Positions 1-7,806 of a stretch of 64,000 bases of DNA are shown here, in pieces. Position 1 is the stretch's first letter. Each line of letters begins with the position of its first letter. Below the pieces are notes generated by a model. That model was not told the DNA's origin, searched no databases, and was given only the letters and a program-made list of their open reading frames with translations. This DNA comes from Guyparkeria hydrothermalis (GTDB lineage Bacteria; Pseudomonadota; Gammaproteobacteria; Halothiobacillales; Halothiobacillaceae). A program made the translations under genes and the position numbers. Location: positions 1,833,501 through 1,897,500 of the forward strand of contig NZ_JAJSED010000001.1 in NCBI RefSeq assembly GCF_023555385.1, given 5' to 3'.

Positions 1-87
1 GACCTCGAGCCGCGCCTGGCCGAGGTGCAGGTGTACCGCGACGAGAAGTTCTCCGATCACGCGCCCCTGATCATCGACTACCGCTGA
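1..87 (+). CDS. xthA: Exodeoxyribonuclease III, C-terminal end (partial)
   Basis: Only the last 28 codons are present and the gene runs off the left edge. The reading frame ends with FSDHAPLIIDYR and a TGA stop. The SDHAP motif carries the catalytic Asp-His pair typical of the exonuclease III/AP endonuclease family, and it sits at the extreme C-terminus as in bacterial XthA. The enzyme removes 3' blocking groups and incises abasic sites in base excision repair. Assignment rests on this short tail, so a closely related endonuclease/exonuclease/phosphatase member cannot be fully excluded. Confidence 0.75.
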   Translation, partial: DLEPRLAEVQVYRDEKFSDHAPLIIDYR

Positions 88-178
88 GCGAGCCGGGGTG
101 TCGGAACCCTCGGGGGTGGCGGTAATCTGACTTATACTTTTCCTATCGTCGCTGGGGACATCATTGCGGAGGTTCCAC

Positions 179-637
179 ATGAAACATCTGATCACCATCG
201 TGCTCGCCGCGGCCGGCCTGGCCCTTCTGTCCGGTTGTGCCAGCAGCCTCTCCAGCGGCGCCTACTCGCGTGATTCCGCGCGCCAGATGCAGACCGTCTA
301 CTACGGCACGGTCCAGAGCATCCGCACTGTGCAGATCGAGGGCACCAAGACGCCGGTCGGCGCCGGTGCCGGTGCGGTCACCGGCGGCATCCTGGGCAGC
401 CAGGTCGGCGGCGGTACCGGCCGCTCGCTGGCGACCGTCGGCGGCGTGGTCCTCGGCGGTCTGGCCGGGGCGGCTGCCGAGGAAGGCATCACCCGCCAAA
501 CCGGCTACGAGATCACCGTGCGGCTGGACAATGGCCGGACGGTCAGCATCGTGCAGGCGGCCGATGTATCCTTCCAGCCCGGCGAGCGGGTGCGCGTGAT
601 CGAGGCACGTGACGGCACCACCCGGGTGACCCGCTGA
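179..637 (+). CDS. Glycine-zipper outer-membrane lipoprotein, SlyB/Pcp-like
   Basis: This 152-residue protein begins with a lipoprotein signal peptide whose lipobox LLSGC places the acylated cysteine at residue 20. The middle is a glycine-zipper 2TM segment (about residues 58-100) with many GxxxG-type repeats such as GAGAGAVTGG, followed by a soluble tail (EITVRLDNGRTVSIVQ) typical of SlyB/Pcp lipoproteins. The family sits in the outer membrane and is linked to envelope integrity. I chose the ATG at 179 because GGAGG lies seven bases upstream; an in-frame TTG at 164 would put residues before the signal peptide. A TATACT at 133-138 could be a -10 element, but I see no good -35. Function beyond envelope lipoprotein is not known. 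Confidence 0.85.
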   Translation: MKHLITIVLAAAGLALLSGCASSLSSGAYSRDSARQMQTVYYGTVQSIRTVQIEGTKTPVGAGAGAVTGGILGSQVGGGTGRSLATVGGVVLGGLAGAAAEEGITRQTGYEITVRLDNGRTVSIVQAADVSFQPGERVRVIEARDGTTRVTR

Positions 638-669
638 GCCAGAACGACAAGAAAACGGACGGAGAGACG

Positions 670-1302
670 ATGACGGCAACGCCGCGTGGACAGCTATTCG
701 TGATTTCGGCGCCCTCCGGGGCGGGCAAGACCAGCCTGATCAAGGCGCTGCGCGAGCGGCGGCCGGAGCTGGCCCTGTCGGTCTCGCACACCACGCGGCC
801 GCGTCGGGACGGCGAGGTCAACGGCGAGCACTACCATTTCGTCGACATCTCCCAGTTCGAGGCGATGCTGGCGCAGGAGGCCTTCGTCGAGCACGCCAAG
901 GTGTTCGACAACTACTACGGCACCAGCAAGGCGGCGATCAGCGAACAGCTGGATCGCGGTTACGACCTGATCCTGGAAATCGACTGGCAGGGCGCGGCAC
1001 AGGTGAAGAAGCTGTTCCCCGAGGCGATCTTCATCTTCATCCTCCCGCCGAGCACCACCGAACTCGAGGCGCGGTTGCGCAACCGCGCCTCGGACGATGA
1101 CGAGGTGATCGCCCGCCGCCTGGCGGAGGCGCGCCGCGAGATGCAGCAGTGTCACTGGTACGACTACCTGGTGATCAACGACGACTTCGACCGGTCGATC
1201 GAGGAGCTCGATTCGCTGTTCACCGCGGCCATGCTCGAGACCGACCGGCAGCGCGAACGGCACCCCGAGCTGATTGCCGATTTGCTGGGCGAGGTCGACT
1301 GA
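670..1302 (+). CDS. gmk: Guanylate kinase
   Basis: Guanylate kinase phosphorylates GMP (and dGMP) to GDP with ATP in the cytoplasm, feeding GTP and (p)ppGpp synthesis. The 210-residue product starts with FVISAPSGAGKTSL, a canonical P-loop (about residues 12-25). It carries the GMP-binding region SHTTRPRRDGEVNGEHYHFV (about residues 38-57) and the DLILEIDWQGAAQVK segment. Length matches the family. It lies 32 bases after the lipoprotein gene, is preceded by GGAGAG, and heads the gmk-rpoZ-spoT order well known in gammaproteobacteria, coupling GTP supply to the alarmone enzyme downstream. Confidence 0.97.
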   Translation: MTATPRGQLFVISAPSGAGKTSLIKALRERRPELALSVSHTTRPRRDGEVNGEHYHFVDISQFEAMLAQEAFVEHAKVFDNYYGTSKAAISEQLDRGYDLILEIDWQGAAQVKKLFPEAIFIFILPPSTTELEARLRNRASDDDEVIARRLAEARREMQQCHWYDYLVINDDFDRSIEELDSLFTAAMLETDRQRERHPELIADLLGEVD

Positions 1303-1419
1303 ACGTAAACTAATGCTGAGACAGGTCTTTTCCGACCGAGAGACACGAAATCGAGACACGGCCCGGTCGTCCCCAGGATGGCCGGGCCGTCCAACCTGTA
1401 TACCGAGGCTGAAATACCG

Positions 1420-1749
1420 ATGGCACGCGTAACCGTAGAAGATTGCCTGGACAAGATCCCCAACCGCTTCGAGCTGGTCCTGACCGCCGCGAAGCGCGCT
1501 CGCCAGATCGAGCACGGCGCCGAGCCGCTGGTGCCGATGGGCAAGGAAAAGCCGACCGTCATCGCCCTGCGTGAACTGGGCGAAGGCAAGATCGACCGTG
1601 CCCGGATCGAGGAGATCGAGAACCAGATCACCCTGTCGCGCTCCGAGATCACCGAGCAGGAGATCCGCGCCGAGCTGGCCCAGTTTGCCGACGAGAGCGC
1701 CGAGAGCGGCCGCGCGGCCGCGGCCCCGACCGCCCCTGACGAGGCCTGA
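1420..1749 (+). CDS. rpoZ: DNA-directed RNA polymerase subunit omega
   Basis: The omega subunit binds the beta-prime subunit, helps RNA polymerase assembly, and forms part of a ppGpp site. The 109-residue protein opens with [20 protein letters not shown], the characteristic omega N-terminus, followed by the A-x-x-RA-x-Q helix ([11 protein letters not shown]) and a [10 protein letters not shown] segment. The acidic and Ala-rich tail is variable in the family. I chose the ATG at 1420; the open frame extends upstream to 1378, but MARVT is the conserved start. It is followed after 25 bases by spoT, the usual neighbour. Confidence 0.95.
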   Translation: MARVTVEDCLDKIPNRFELVLTAAKRARQIEHGAEPLVPMGKEKPTVIALRELGEGKIDRARIEEIENQITLSRSEITEQEIRAELAQFADESAESGRAAAAPTAPDEA

Positions 1750-1774
1750 TCCGGGCGACCGGGACGGGGGCAAC

Positions 1775-3958
1775 GTGGACAGCGGCCAGACAGGAACGCC
1801 GACCGCCACCCCGTCGGCCGAGTCGCACCTGACCGACGTCTTCTTCGCCCCGCTGGCAGAACACCTCGCCGAGTATCTCGAACCGGCGGACATTGCCCGC
1901 ATCCGCACGGCGTTCGAGTTCGGCGCCGAGGCGCACGCCGGGCAGACCCGCAAGAGCGGCGAGCCCTACATCAGCCACCCGATCGCGGTGGCGCACATCC
2001 TTGCCGACCTGCGCATGGACGAGGCCACCCTGGTCGCGGCCATCCTCCATGACGTGATCGAGGACACCGACATCGCCCACGACGAGATCGTGGCCGAATT
2101 CGGCGAGGAGGTCGCGCACCTGGTCGACGGCGTCTCCAAGCTCGCCCAGATCCGCTTCAAGTCCAAGGCGGAGGCGCAGGCGGCCAACTTCCGCAAGATG
2201 ATGATGGCGATGGTCGAGGATGTGCGCGTCATCCTGATCAAGCTCGCCGACCGCCTGCACAACATGCGCACCCTCGGGGTGATGCGCCCGGACAAGCGCC
2301 GGCGCATCGCCCGCGAGACGCTCGATATCTACACGCCGATCGCGAATCGCCTCGGCCTCAACGCCATCCGCCACGAGCTCGAGGACCTGGGGTTCGCCGC
2401 GCTCTACCCGCTGCGCCACCGCATCCTCAACGAGGCAGTGCGCCGCGCGCGCGGCAATCGCAAGGAAATCGTCGCCGGTATCCAGGAGCGTTTCGAGCAG
2501 CGTTTCGCCCACGAGCGCCTCACCGCCGACATCCTCGCGCGCGAGAAGCGCCCCTACTCGATCTACCGCAAGATGCAGTCCAAGCGCCTCTCGTTCCGGG
2601 AGGTGTTCGACGTGTTCGCGGTGCGGGTGCTGGTCGATTCGGTCGACGACTGCTACCGGGCGCTCGGCATCGTGCACAATCTCTACAAGCCGCTACCCGG
2701 ACGCTTCAAGGACTACATCGCGATCCCGAAGGCCAACGGCTATCAGTCGCTGCACACCATCCTGTTCGGGCCGCACGGGATTCCGCTCGAGGTGCAGGTC
2801 CGCACCCACGAGATGCACCAGTTCGCCGAGTCGGGGATCGCCGCGCACTGGCTTTACAAGGCGCAGGGCGATCACGGCTCGGTCACCCAGACCCGTGCCC
2901 GCGAATGGCTGCGCGATCTGCTCGAGATCCAGCAGAAGGCCGGCAACCCGCAGGAGTTCCTCGAGTCGGTCAAGGTCGACCTGTTCCCCGACGAGGTCTA
3001 CGTCTTCACGCCGATGGGCGAGATCATCGAGCTGCCGCGGCGCGCCACGGCGGTGGATTTCGCCTACGCGATCCACACCGACGTCGGCAATACCTGCGTT
3101 GCCTGCAAGATCGACCGCCGCTTCGCGCCGCTGTCCACCCCGCTTGAATCGGGCCAGACCGTCGAGGTGATCACCGCGCCGGGGGCCGTGCCCAACCCCA
3201 GCTGGCTGTCGTTCGTGGTCACCGCGCGGGCCCGGGCGAATATCCGCGCCTACCTGAAGCACCTGCAGGACGCCGAGGCGATCCGCCTCGGGCACCGGCT
3301 GCTCGCCAAGGCGATGACCGCCGAGGGCTGCGACATCGACGATCTCGACGAGAGCCGGGTCGACAAGATCCTGCGCGAGTACCACCAGGAAAGCTTCAAC
3401 GACCTGCTGCGCGAGATCGGGCTGGGCAACCGCATGGCACCGCTGGTGGTGCGCCTGCTCAAGGCCGAGGCCGGCAAGATCGAGCTGACCGAGTCGGCCA
3501 GCGGCACCTCGCCCGAACAGGCGCCGGTGATCATCAGCGGCACGGAAGGTTTGGTGGTCAGCTTCGCCGGCTGCTGTCATCCGGTGCCGGGCGACTCGGT
3601 CGTGGGCTTTCTCAGCACCGGGCGCGGCATCGTGGTCCATCGCCAGGAATGTTCGAATGCCGCCGACGCCGGCGAGCATCCCGAGCGCTGGCTGGCCGTC
3701 GACTGGGAGGAGCAACCTTCCGGGGAATACCAGTCGCAAATCAGCATCCACGCGAACAATGTCCGTGGTGGCCTGGCCCGCATCGCCGCGGCGGTGTCGG
3801 ATGCCGGCTCGGACATCGACGACGTGCGTTTCGACGACCGCGACGTCAACCTGACCATCATCGACATCACCGTGCGCGTCACCGACCGGACGCACCTGGC
3901 CCGCGTGATGCGCTCGATCAAGCAACTGCGTGACGTGGTGCGCGTCTCGCGCCACTGA
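1775..3958 (+). CDS. spoT: Bifunctional (p)ppGpp synthetase/hydrolase SpoT
   Basis: SpoT degrades and makes (p)ppGpp, the stringent-response alarmone. In order the 727-residue protein shows an HD hydrolase domain (about residues 60-200, with LHDVIEDT giving the HDxxED metal site), a synthetase domain (about 245-370, with KDYIAIPKANGYQSLHT), a TGS domain (about 400-460, VYVFTPMGEIIELPRRAT), a conserved Cys/His segment (FAGCCHPVPGD) and a C-terminal ACT domain. The hydrolase signature is intact, so this is SpoT rather than RelA. I chose the GTG at 1775, preceded by a G-rich Shine-Dalgarno, because the longer open frame from 1571 only overlaps rpoZ. Length is near that of E. coli SpoT. Confidence 0.95.
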   Translation: MDSGQTGTPTATPSAESHLTDVFFAPLAEHLAEYLEPADIARIRTAFEFGAEAHAGQTRKSGEPYISHPIAVAHILADLRMDEATLVAAILHDVIEDTDIAHDEIVAEFGEEVAHLVDGVSKLAQIRFKSKAEAQAANFRKMMMAMVEDVRVILIKLADRLHNMRTLGVMRPDKRRRIARETLDIYTPIANRLGLNAIRHELEDLGFAALYPLRHRILNEAVRRARGNRKEIVAGIQERFEQRFAHERLTADILAREKRPYSIYRKMQSKRLSFREVFDVFAVRVLVDSVDDCYRALGIVHNLYKPLPGRFKDYIAIPKANGYQSLHTILFGPHGIPLEVQVRTHEMHQFAESGIAAHWLYKAQGDHGSVTQTRAREWLRDLLEIQQKAGNPQEFLESVKVDLFPDEVYVFTPMGEIIELPRRATAVDFAYAIHTDVGNTCVACKIDRRFAPLSTPLESGQTVEVITAPGAVPNPSWLSFVVTARARANIRAYLKHLQDAEAIRLGHRLLAKAMTAEGCDIDDLDESRVDKILREYHQESFNDLLREIGLGNRMAPLVVRLLKAEAGKIELTESASGTSPEQAPVIISGTEGLVVSFAGCCHPVPGDSVVGFLSTGRGIVVHRQECSNAADAGEHPERWLAVDWEEQPSGEYQSQISIHANNVRGGLARIAAAVSDAGSDIDDVRFDDRDVNLTIIDITVRVTDRTHLARVMRSIKQLRDVVRVSRH

Positions 3959-3990
3959 CCACCGCCGGACACATCCATCGAGGAGCCAGC

Positions 3991-4380
3991 ATGAGCCGAC
4001 GAGAAATCATCCACAGCGACGACGCCCCGGCCGCGATCGGTCCCTATTCACAGGCCGTGCGGGTGGGTGACACGGTCTACCTCTCGGGTCAGATCGCGCT
4101 CGATCCGGCGAGCATGACCCTGGTCGACGGCGGCATCGAGGCCCAGACGCGGCGGGTGTTCGATAATCTCACGGCCGTCTGTCGCGCGGCGGGCGGCGAG
4201 CTTCGTGATGTGGTCAAGCTGCAGATCTACCTGCCCGACCTGTCACACTTCGATACGGTCAACGGGATCATGAAGGAATACCTCGACGAGCCGTTCCCCG
4301 CACGGGCCGCCCTCGGTGTGCGCGCCCTGCCCAAGGGGGCGGAGGTCGAGATCGACGGGGTGATGGTCCTCCCCGGCTGA
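3991..4380 (+). CDS. ridA: RidA family reactive imine/enamine deaminase
   Basis: RidA hydrolyses reactive 2-aminoacrylate-type enamines and imines released by PLP enzymes. The 129-residue product has the family length and motifs: AIGPYSQAVRVGDTVYLSGQI near the N-terminus and FPARAALGVRALPKGAEVEID near the C-terminus, where the arginine of ARAALGV is the substrate-binding residue. GAGGAG precedes the start. It is 32 bases behind spoT and ends just before a strong bidirectional terminator, so it is likely the last gene of the gmk-rpoZ-spoT transcript. Confidence 0.95.
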   Translation: MSRREIIHSDDAPAAIGPYSQAVRVGDTVYLSGQIALDPASMTLVDGGIEAQTRRVFDNLTAVCRAAGGELRDVVKLQIYLPDLSHFDTVNGIMKEYLDEPFPARAALGVRALPKGAEVEIDGVMVLPG

Positions 4381-4405
4381 TCGCCAAGGCGCCTTTGCGG
4401 CATGA

Positions 4406-4443
4406 AAAAGGCCCGGTCGGCACAAAATGCCGCCGGGCCTTTT
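4406..4443. terminator. Bidirectional intrinsic terminator between ridA and the DUF481 gene
   Basis: An A-tract, a GC-rich stem of GGCCCGG pairing with CCGGGCC around an AT-containing loop, and a closing T-tract form a symmetric hairpin. It lies 26 bases after the ridA stop and 22 bases after the end of the convergent DUF481 gene, so it can stop transcription from both sides. Confidence 0.85.
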
Positions 4444-4464
4444 CACGTGGGGTGCGGGCGTGGC

Positions 4465-5196
4465 CTAGTCGAAGTTGTACACCAGGTTGACCGAGGTGAA
4501 TGTGTCAGTCTTCTCGACACCCGCCGGGACTTCGGTGTTGTGCTGGACGGTGTAGGAGAGCTTCATCGCCAGAGTTTCGGTCAGCGAGGAGGTGATGCCG
4601 GTGATCGACTCGATCTCGGTGTTGTCCTTGCCGGCGAGCACGGTGATGTCCTGGTTGAACTTGGCGAAATCGGAGAACTGGTACTCGAAGCCGGTGGCGA
4701 CCCGCGCGATCAGGTTGGTCTCCTGCGGACCGTCGTCGGTCTTGGAGACGCGCACACCGGGACCGATCTCGGCGTCCCAGAACCCCTTGTCCGAGAGCCA
4801 CAGCTTGCGGCCGTAACCGGTCGCGGCACTGGCCTGGTAGTCGTAGCCGGAGAACTCGTCATGGCTACCCCGCAGCACACCGAAGAGGTAATTACGCTCG
4901 GTCAGGGCGTAGTTGGTTTCGAACTCGCCCAGTACACGGTTGGCGGTCTCATTGCCGTCTTCGCTGGCCTGCAGGGCTTCCAGGCGAAAGCCGTGAGTCC
5001 AGGGCTCGCTCTCGTAACCGACCTCGAACTTGCCGTTGACGGTCGAGGATTCCGTGTTGCCGGTCGTGATCGAGGCACCAAATTCCGTCGTGCCCGTCCA
5101 TTTCTCCTTGTCGTCGCTCTCGTCGGCGAGCGCCGGGGAAAGGAACAGGGGGGACAGGATCACTGGGGCGGCAACGAGTAGTTTGCTGGTTTTCAT
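4465..5196 (-). CDS. DUF481 family outer-membrane beta-barrel protein (YdiY-like)
   Basis: The 243-residue protein has a cleavable signal peptide (hydrophobic LLVAAPVILSPLFLSPALA, cut near residue 25). The mature part starts WTGTTEFGASITTGNTESSTVNG, the salt-induced outer-membrane DUF481 pattern. Alternating amphipathic strands continue to a C-terminal aromatic strand NLVYNFD, ideal for outer-membrane insertion. No catalytic residues are evident and its transported or bound partner is unknown. I chose the ATG at 5196 because the signal peptide starts there and GGAGTG lies upstream. It stands alone between a terminator and a 242-base gap in front of bolA, in which I see nothing definite. Confidence 0.88.
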   Translation of the reverse strand: MKTSKLLVAAPVILSPLFLSPALADESDDKEKWTGTTEFGASITTGNTESSTVNGKFEVGYESEPWTHGFRLEALQASEDGNETANRVLGEFETNYALTERNYLFGVLRGSHDEFSGYDYQASAATGYGRKLWLSDKGFWDAEIGPGVRVSKTDDGPQETNLIARVATGFEYQFSDFAKFNQDITVLAGKDNTEIESITGITSSLTETLAMKLSYTVQHNTEVPAGVEKTDTFTSVNLVYNFD

Positions 5197-5438
5197 CGGA
5201 AACACTCCGCACAACGTTGGAGACGAATGGAGGCGCCCGACGCGCCGCTGGTGCGTCGGGTTACCGTTCGTCCGTGATTTGATTGATTTGATGCCCGGTC
5301 GTTCAAGGAGAAATGCCCCATTCGGGAGGGGGCATGTCGGGCGGGGTCAAGGTGACCGAAGCGGGAAAGACTAGACGGCCGCGGCCCGGCTGTAAACAAT
5401 CCCGACTGATGTACTCGGGATTGGCGCCAGGGATCGTG

Positions 5439-5747
5439 TCAGTGACCGCCGCCGCGGCAAGGCGGCGAGGCCGGCGCATCTTGGCGCTCGGCCCATTCGG
5501 CGGGGGTGTAGGTATGCAGCGCAAGCGCGTGCATGCCCTGCTCGAAGGCGGGCTTGAGCGGATCCTGGGTGAGGCGGTGACGCTTGATCAGCATCTGCCC
5601 CTCGAAGCGCTCGCTCACGACCACGACCCGGAAATGACTTTCGACTCGATCGCCGGCGTGCTGGCCGGACTCGTCGGTGATCTCGAGATGCGTCGGGGCG
5701 AGCTCGGCCCGCAGCGTCTCCTCGATCCATTGCGCGCGTGTGGTCAT
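5439..5747 (-). CDS. BolA family protein
   Basis: BolA-like proteins partner monothiol glutaredoxins and carry or deliver 2Fe-2S clusters, and some bind DNA. The 102-residue protein shows the class II KH-like fold: RAELAPTHLEITDESGQH, SHFRVVVVSERFEGQMLIKRHR, and the conserved helix with the ligand histidine in GMHALALHTYTPAEW. The C-terminal tail (RQDAPASPPCRGGGH) is not part of the core fold. It is 35 bases downstream of the GGDEF/EAL gene on the same strand and may be its last co-transcribed gene. Which BolA subgroup it belongs to cannot be decided by eye. Confidence 0.9.
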   Translation of the reverse strand: MTTRAQWIEETLRAELAPTHLEITDESGQHAGDRVESHFRVVVVSERFEGQMLIKRHRLTQDPLKPAFEQGMHALALHTYTPAEWAERQDAPASPPCRGGGH

Positions 5748-5782
5748 GGGTTGTCAGGCCTCGTGTCGAATGAGTGGGCGGC

Positions 5783-7786
5783 TCAAAGCAGCCGCACGCC
5801 CAGCAGCGGCCGGATCGCCTCGGCCGGCGTGGGCCGCCCGATCAGGTAGCCCTGGAACGAGTGGCAGCCGAGCGAGTCGAGCAGGTCGCGCTGCTCGGCA
5901 GTCTCCACCCCTTCGGCGATGATCTCAAGCGACAGCGCGTTCCCCATGGCGATGATCGCCCTGACGATCTCCAGGTCGTTGCGCTCGCCGAGGATGTCGC
6001 GCACGAACCCCTGGTCGATCTTCAGCCGGTCGAAGGAGAAGCGCTTGAGGTAGCTGAGCGAGGAATAGCCAGTGCCGAAGTCGTCCAGCGCCAGGCGCAC
6101 GCCCAGATCGCGAACGGCGCCGAGCATGGTGGCGGCCTGCTCCGGGTCGTGGACCAGCGCGGTTTCGGTCAGTTCCAGTTCCAGCAGTTCCGCCGGCAGG
6201 CCGGAAATCTCCAGGGCGCGGGCAACGCGTTCGGCGAAGCACGGCGCGTGCAACTGCACGCCGGAGACGTTCACCGACACGGTGATCGGCTCACCGGTTT
6301 CCTGGCCCCAGCGAGCGGCCTGGCAGGCGGCCTCGTTCATTACCCAGCCGCCGACCTCGACGATCAGCCCCGACTGTTCCAGGAACGGGATGAAATCCTG
6401 CGGGCCGCACTGCAGTTGCGGGTCCGGTGCGTCCCAGCGCAGCAGCGCTTCCACGCCCGTGACCGCGAGGCCAAGAGCGTCCTGCTGGATCTGGTAGACG
6501 AGGTGAAAGCGCTCTTCTTCGAGGCTGTCCCGCAGCGCGCCGAGCATGTCCGAACGCCAGATCTGCCGTTCGGAGAGTCGCGGGCTGAATTCGGCCACCG
6601 GGTCGCGCTCGTTCTTCTTCGCCTCGAACAGGGCCGACTCCGCCTGGCTGAGCAGCTGCGAGACGTGTCGGCTGTGACGCGGCCAGTAAGCGACGCCGCC
6701 GCTTGCCGTCAGGCTGAGGTTGGTTGCCTCCAGTTCGAAGGAACGCCTCATCAGCTCGCGGGTTTCGTGTTCGAGTACGGCCAGGCCATCCTCCGGGCCG
6801 AGGTCGTGGGCAAGTACCGCGAATTCGTCACCGGACAGCCGCGCGACCATCCAGTTCTGCCGCGCGCCCAGTTCGCGCAGCCGGTTGGCGGTCTCCCGTA
6901 TCACGCGGTCGCCTTCCTCGTGGCCGTGGCCGTCGTTGATGGAGCGGAACCGGTCGAGGTCGAGCACTAGCACGGCGGCGTGCCGGTTCTCCCGGCCCAG
7001 CTCGTCGAGGCGCCGCTGTGCCTCGATCTGGAAGAAGCGACGGTTGTAGAGGTGGGTGAGCTCGTCGTGGATGGCGAGATCTTCGTATTCCGCTTGGGTC
7101 TTGAGCTGAGAGGTGATGTCACGGGCGATCACGATCATCGCCTGGCGTCTGCCCTCGGCATCGAAGACCGGCTGCTTGATGGTGTCGAACACCTGTTCCT
7201 CGCCCTCGGGCGAGCCGACCAGTTCGGTCTGGTTGTACAGCTTGCCCGCCGCCCAGGCCCGCTGATCGGACTGGTGGCAGTGGTAGAGGGCATCGCGGAA
7301 GGTCGGCTGGGTCAGCTCGGCGAGGGCGTTGTCGTCGCAGCCCCACCACGGCAGTCCTTCGAGGTGGAACAGGTCGAGCGCGGCGCGGTTGGCCAGCAGC
7401 CAGCGGCTCTCGGCGTCCTTGATGATGATCACGTCCGGGCTGGCATCGACCAGCAGACGGACCAGGCGTTCGTTCTCGGCCAGCGCGGCTTCGGCGCGCT
7501 TCTCGCCGGTCACGTCCCGCAGCAGGTGGAGCTCCCGCGCATCGGCCGTGTCGAAGCGATGGTGCTGGAAGACCCGCTGCCCCGGGCGACTGTCGTCGAC
7601 GTGCGAGACGAGGCGGGGCGCATTTTCCCCGCCGTGGCCGTCGAGCATGGTCGCGAGCGTCTCGTCGGCCCGCAGGGCGCGGGCGGCGCGGTTGAGCAGC
7701 TCCAGTCGGCCCTCGGTATCGCGGCTGACCAGCGGGTCCGGCCATTCCTCAAGCCAGTGCGAGATGTCGTGGTGGAGGTCCTTCAT
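5783..7786 (-). CDS. PAS-GGDEF-EAL cyclic-di-GMP signalling protein
   Basis: This 667-residue soluble protein probably controls c-di-GMP. It has two N-terminal PAS-like segments (about residues 10-90 and 100-215, the second with ASPDVIIIKDAESRWLLANRA), a GGDEF domain whose active-site loop reads SGDEF at residues 318-322, and an EAL domain from about residue 430. The EAL catalytic set looks complete: EALLRW (E446), NVSG, ELTET, DDFGTG, LKIDQGF and AEGVET, so phosphodiesterase activity is expected. The Ser for Gly in the GGDEF loop leaves cyclase activity uncertain. The open frame continues upstream across the next gene, but MKDLHHD at 7786 with GGAGG just before it is the sensible start. It follows the kinase-Rieske gene by 20 bases. 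Confidence 0.92.
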   Translation of the reverse strand: MKDLHHDISHWLEEWPDPLVSRDTEGRLELLNRAARALRADETLATMLDGHGGENAPRLVSHVDDSRPGQRVFQHHRFDTADARELHLLRDVTGEKRAEAALAENERLVRLLVDASPDVIIIKDAESRWLLANRAALDLFHLEGLPWWGCDDNALAELTQPTFRDALYHCHQSDQRAWAAGKLYNQTELVGSPEGEEQVFDTIKQPVFDAEGRRQAMIVIARDITSQLKTQAEYEDLAIHDELTHLYNRRFFQIEAQRRLDELGRENRHAAVLVLDLDRFRSINDGHGHEEGDRVIRETANRLRELGARQNWMVARLSGDEFAVLAHDLGPEDGLAVLEHETRELMRRSFELEATNLSLTASGGVAYWPRHSRHVSQLLSQAESALFEAKKNERDPVAEFSPRLSERQIWRSDMLGALRDSLEEERFHLVYQIQQDALGLAVTGVEALLRWDAPDPQLQCGPQDFIPFLEQSGLIVEVGGWVMNEAACQAARWGQETGEPITVSVNVSGVQLHAPCFAERVARALEISGLPAELLELELTETALVHDPEQAATMLGAVRDLGVRLALDDFGTGYSSLSYLKRFSFDRLKIDQGFVRDILGERNDLEIVRAIIAMGNALSLEIIAEGVETAEQRDLLDSLGCHSFQGYLIGRPTPAEAIRPLLGVRLL

Positions 7787-7806
7787 CCGATTCGATGTCC
7801 TTGGCG

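Noticed and set aside
694-1953. Minus-strand 419-codon frame across gmk and rpoZ
   Set aside because: It is antisense to two unmistakable housekeeping genes, a common artefact in GC-rich DNA.
4402-5181. Plus-strand 259-codon frame opposite the DUF481 gene
   Set aside because: The minus-strand frame has a signal peptide and beta-barrel pattern, while the plus frame is its antisense shadow.
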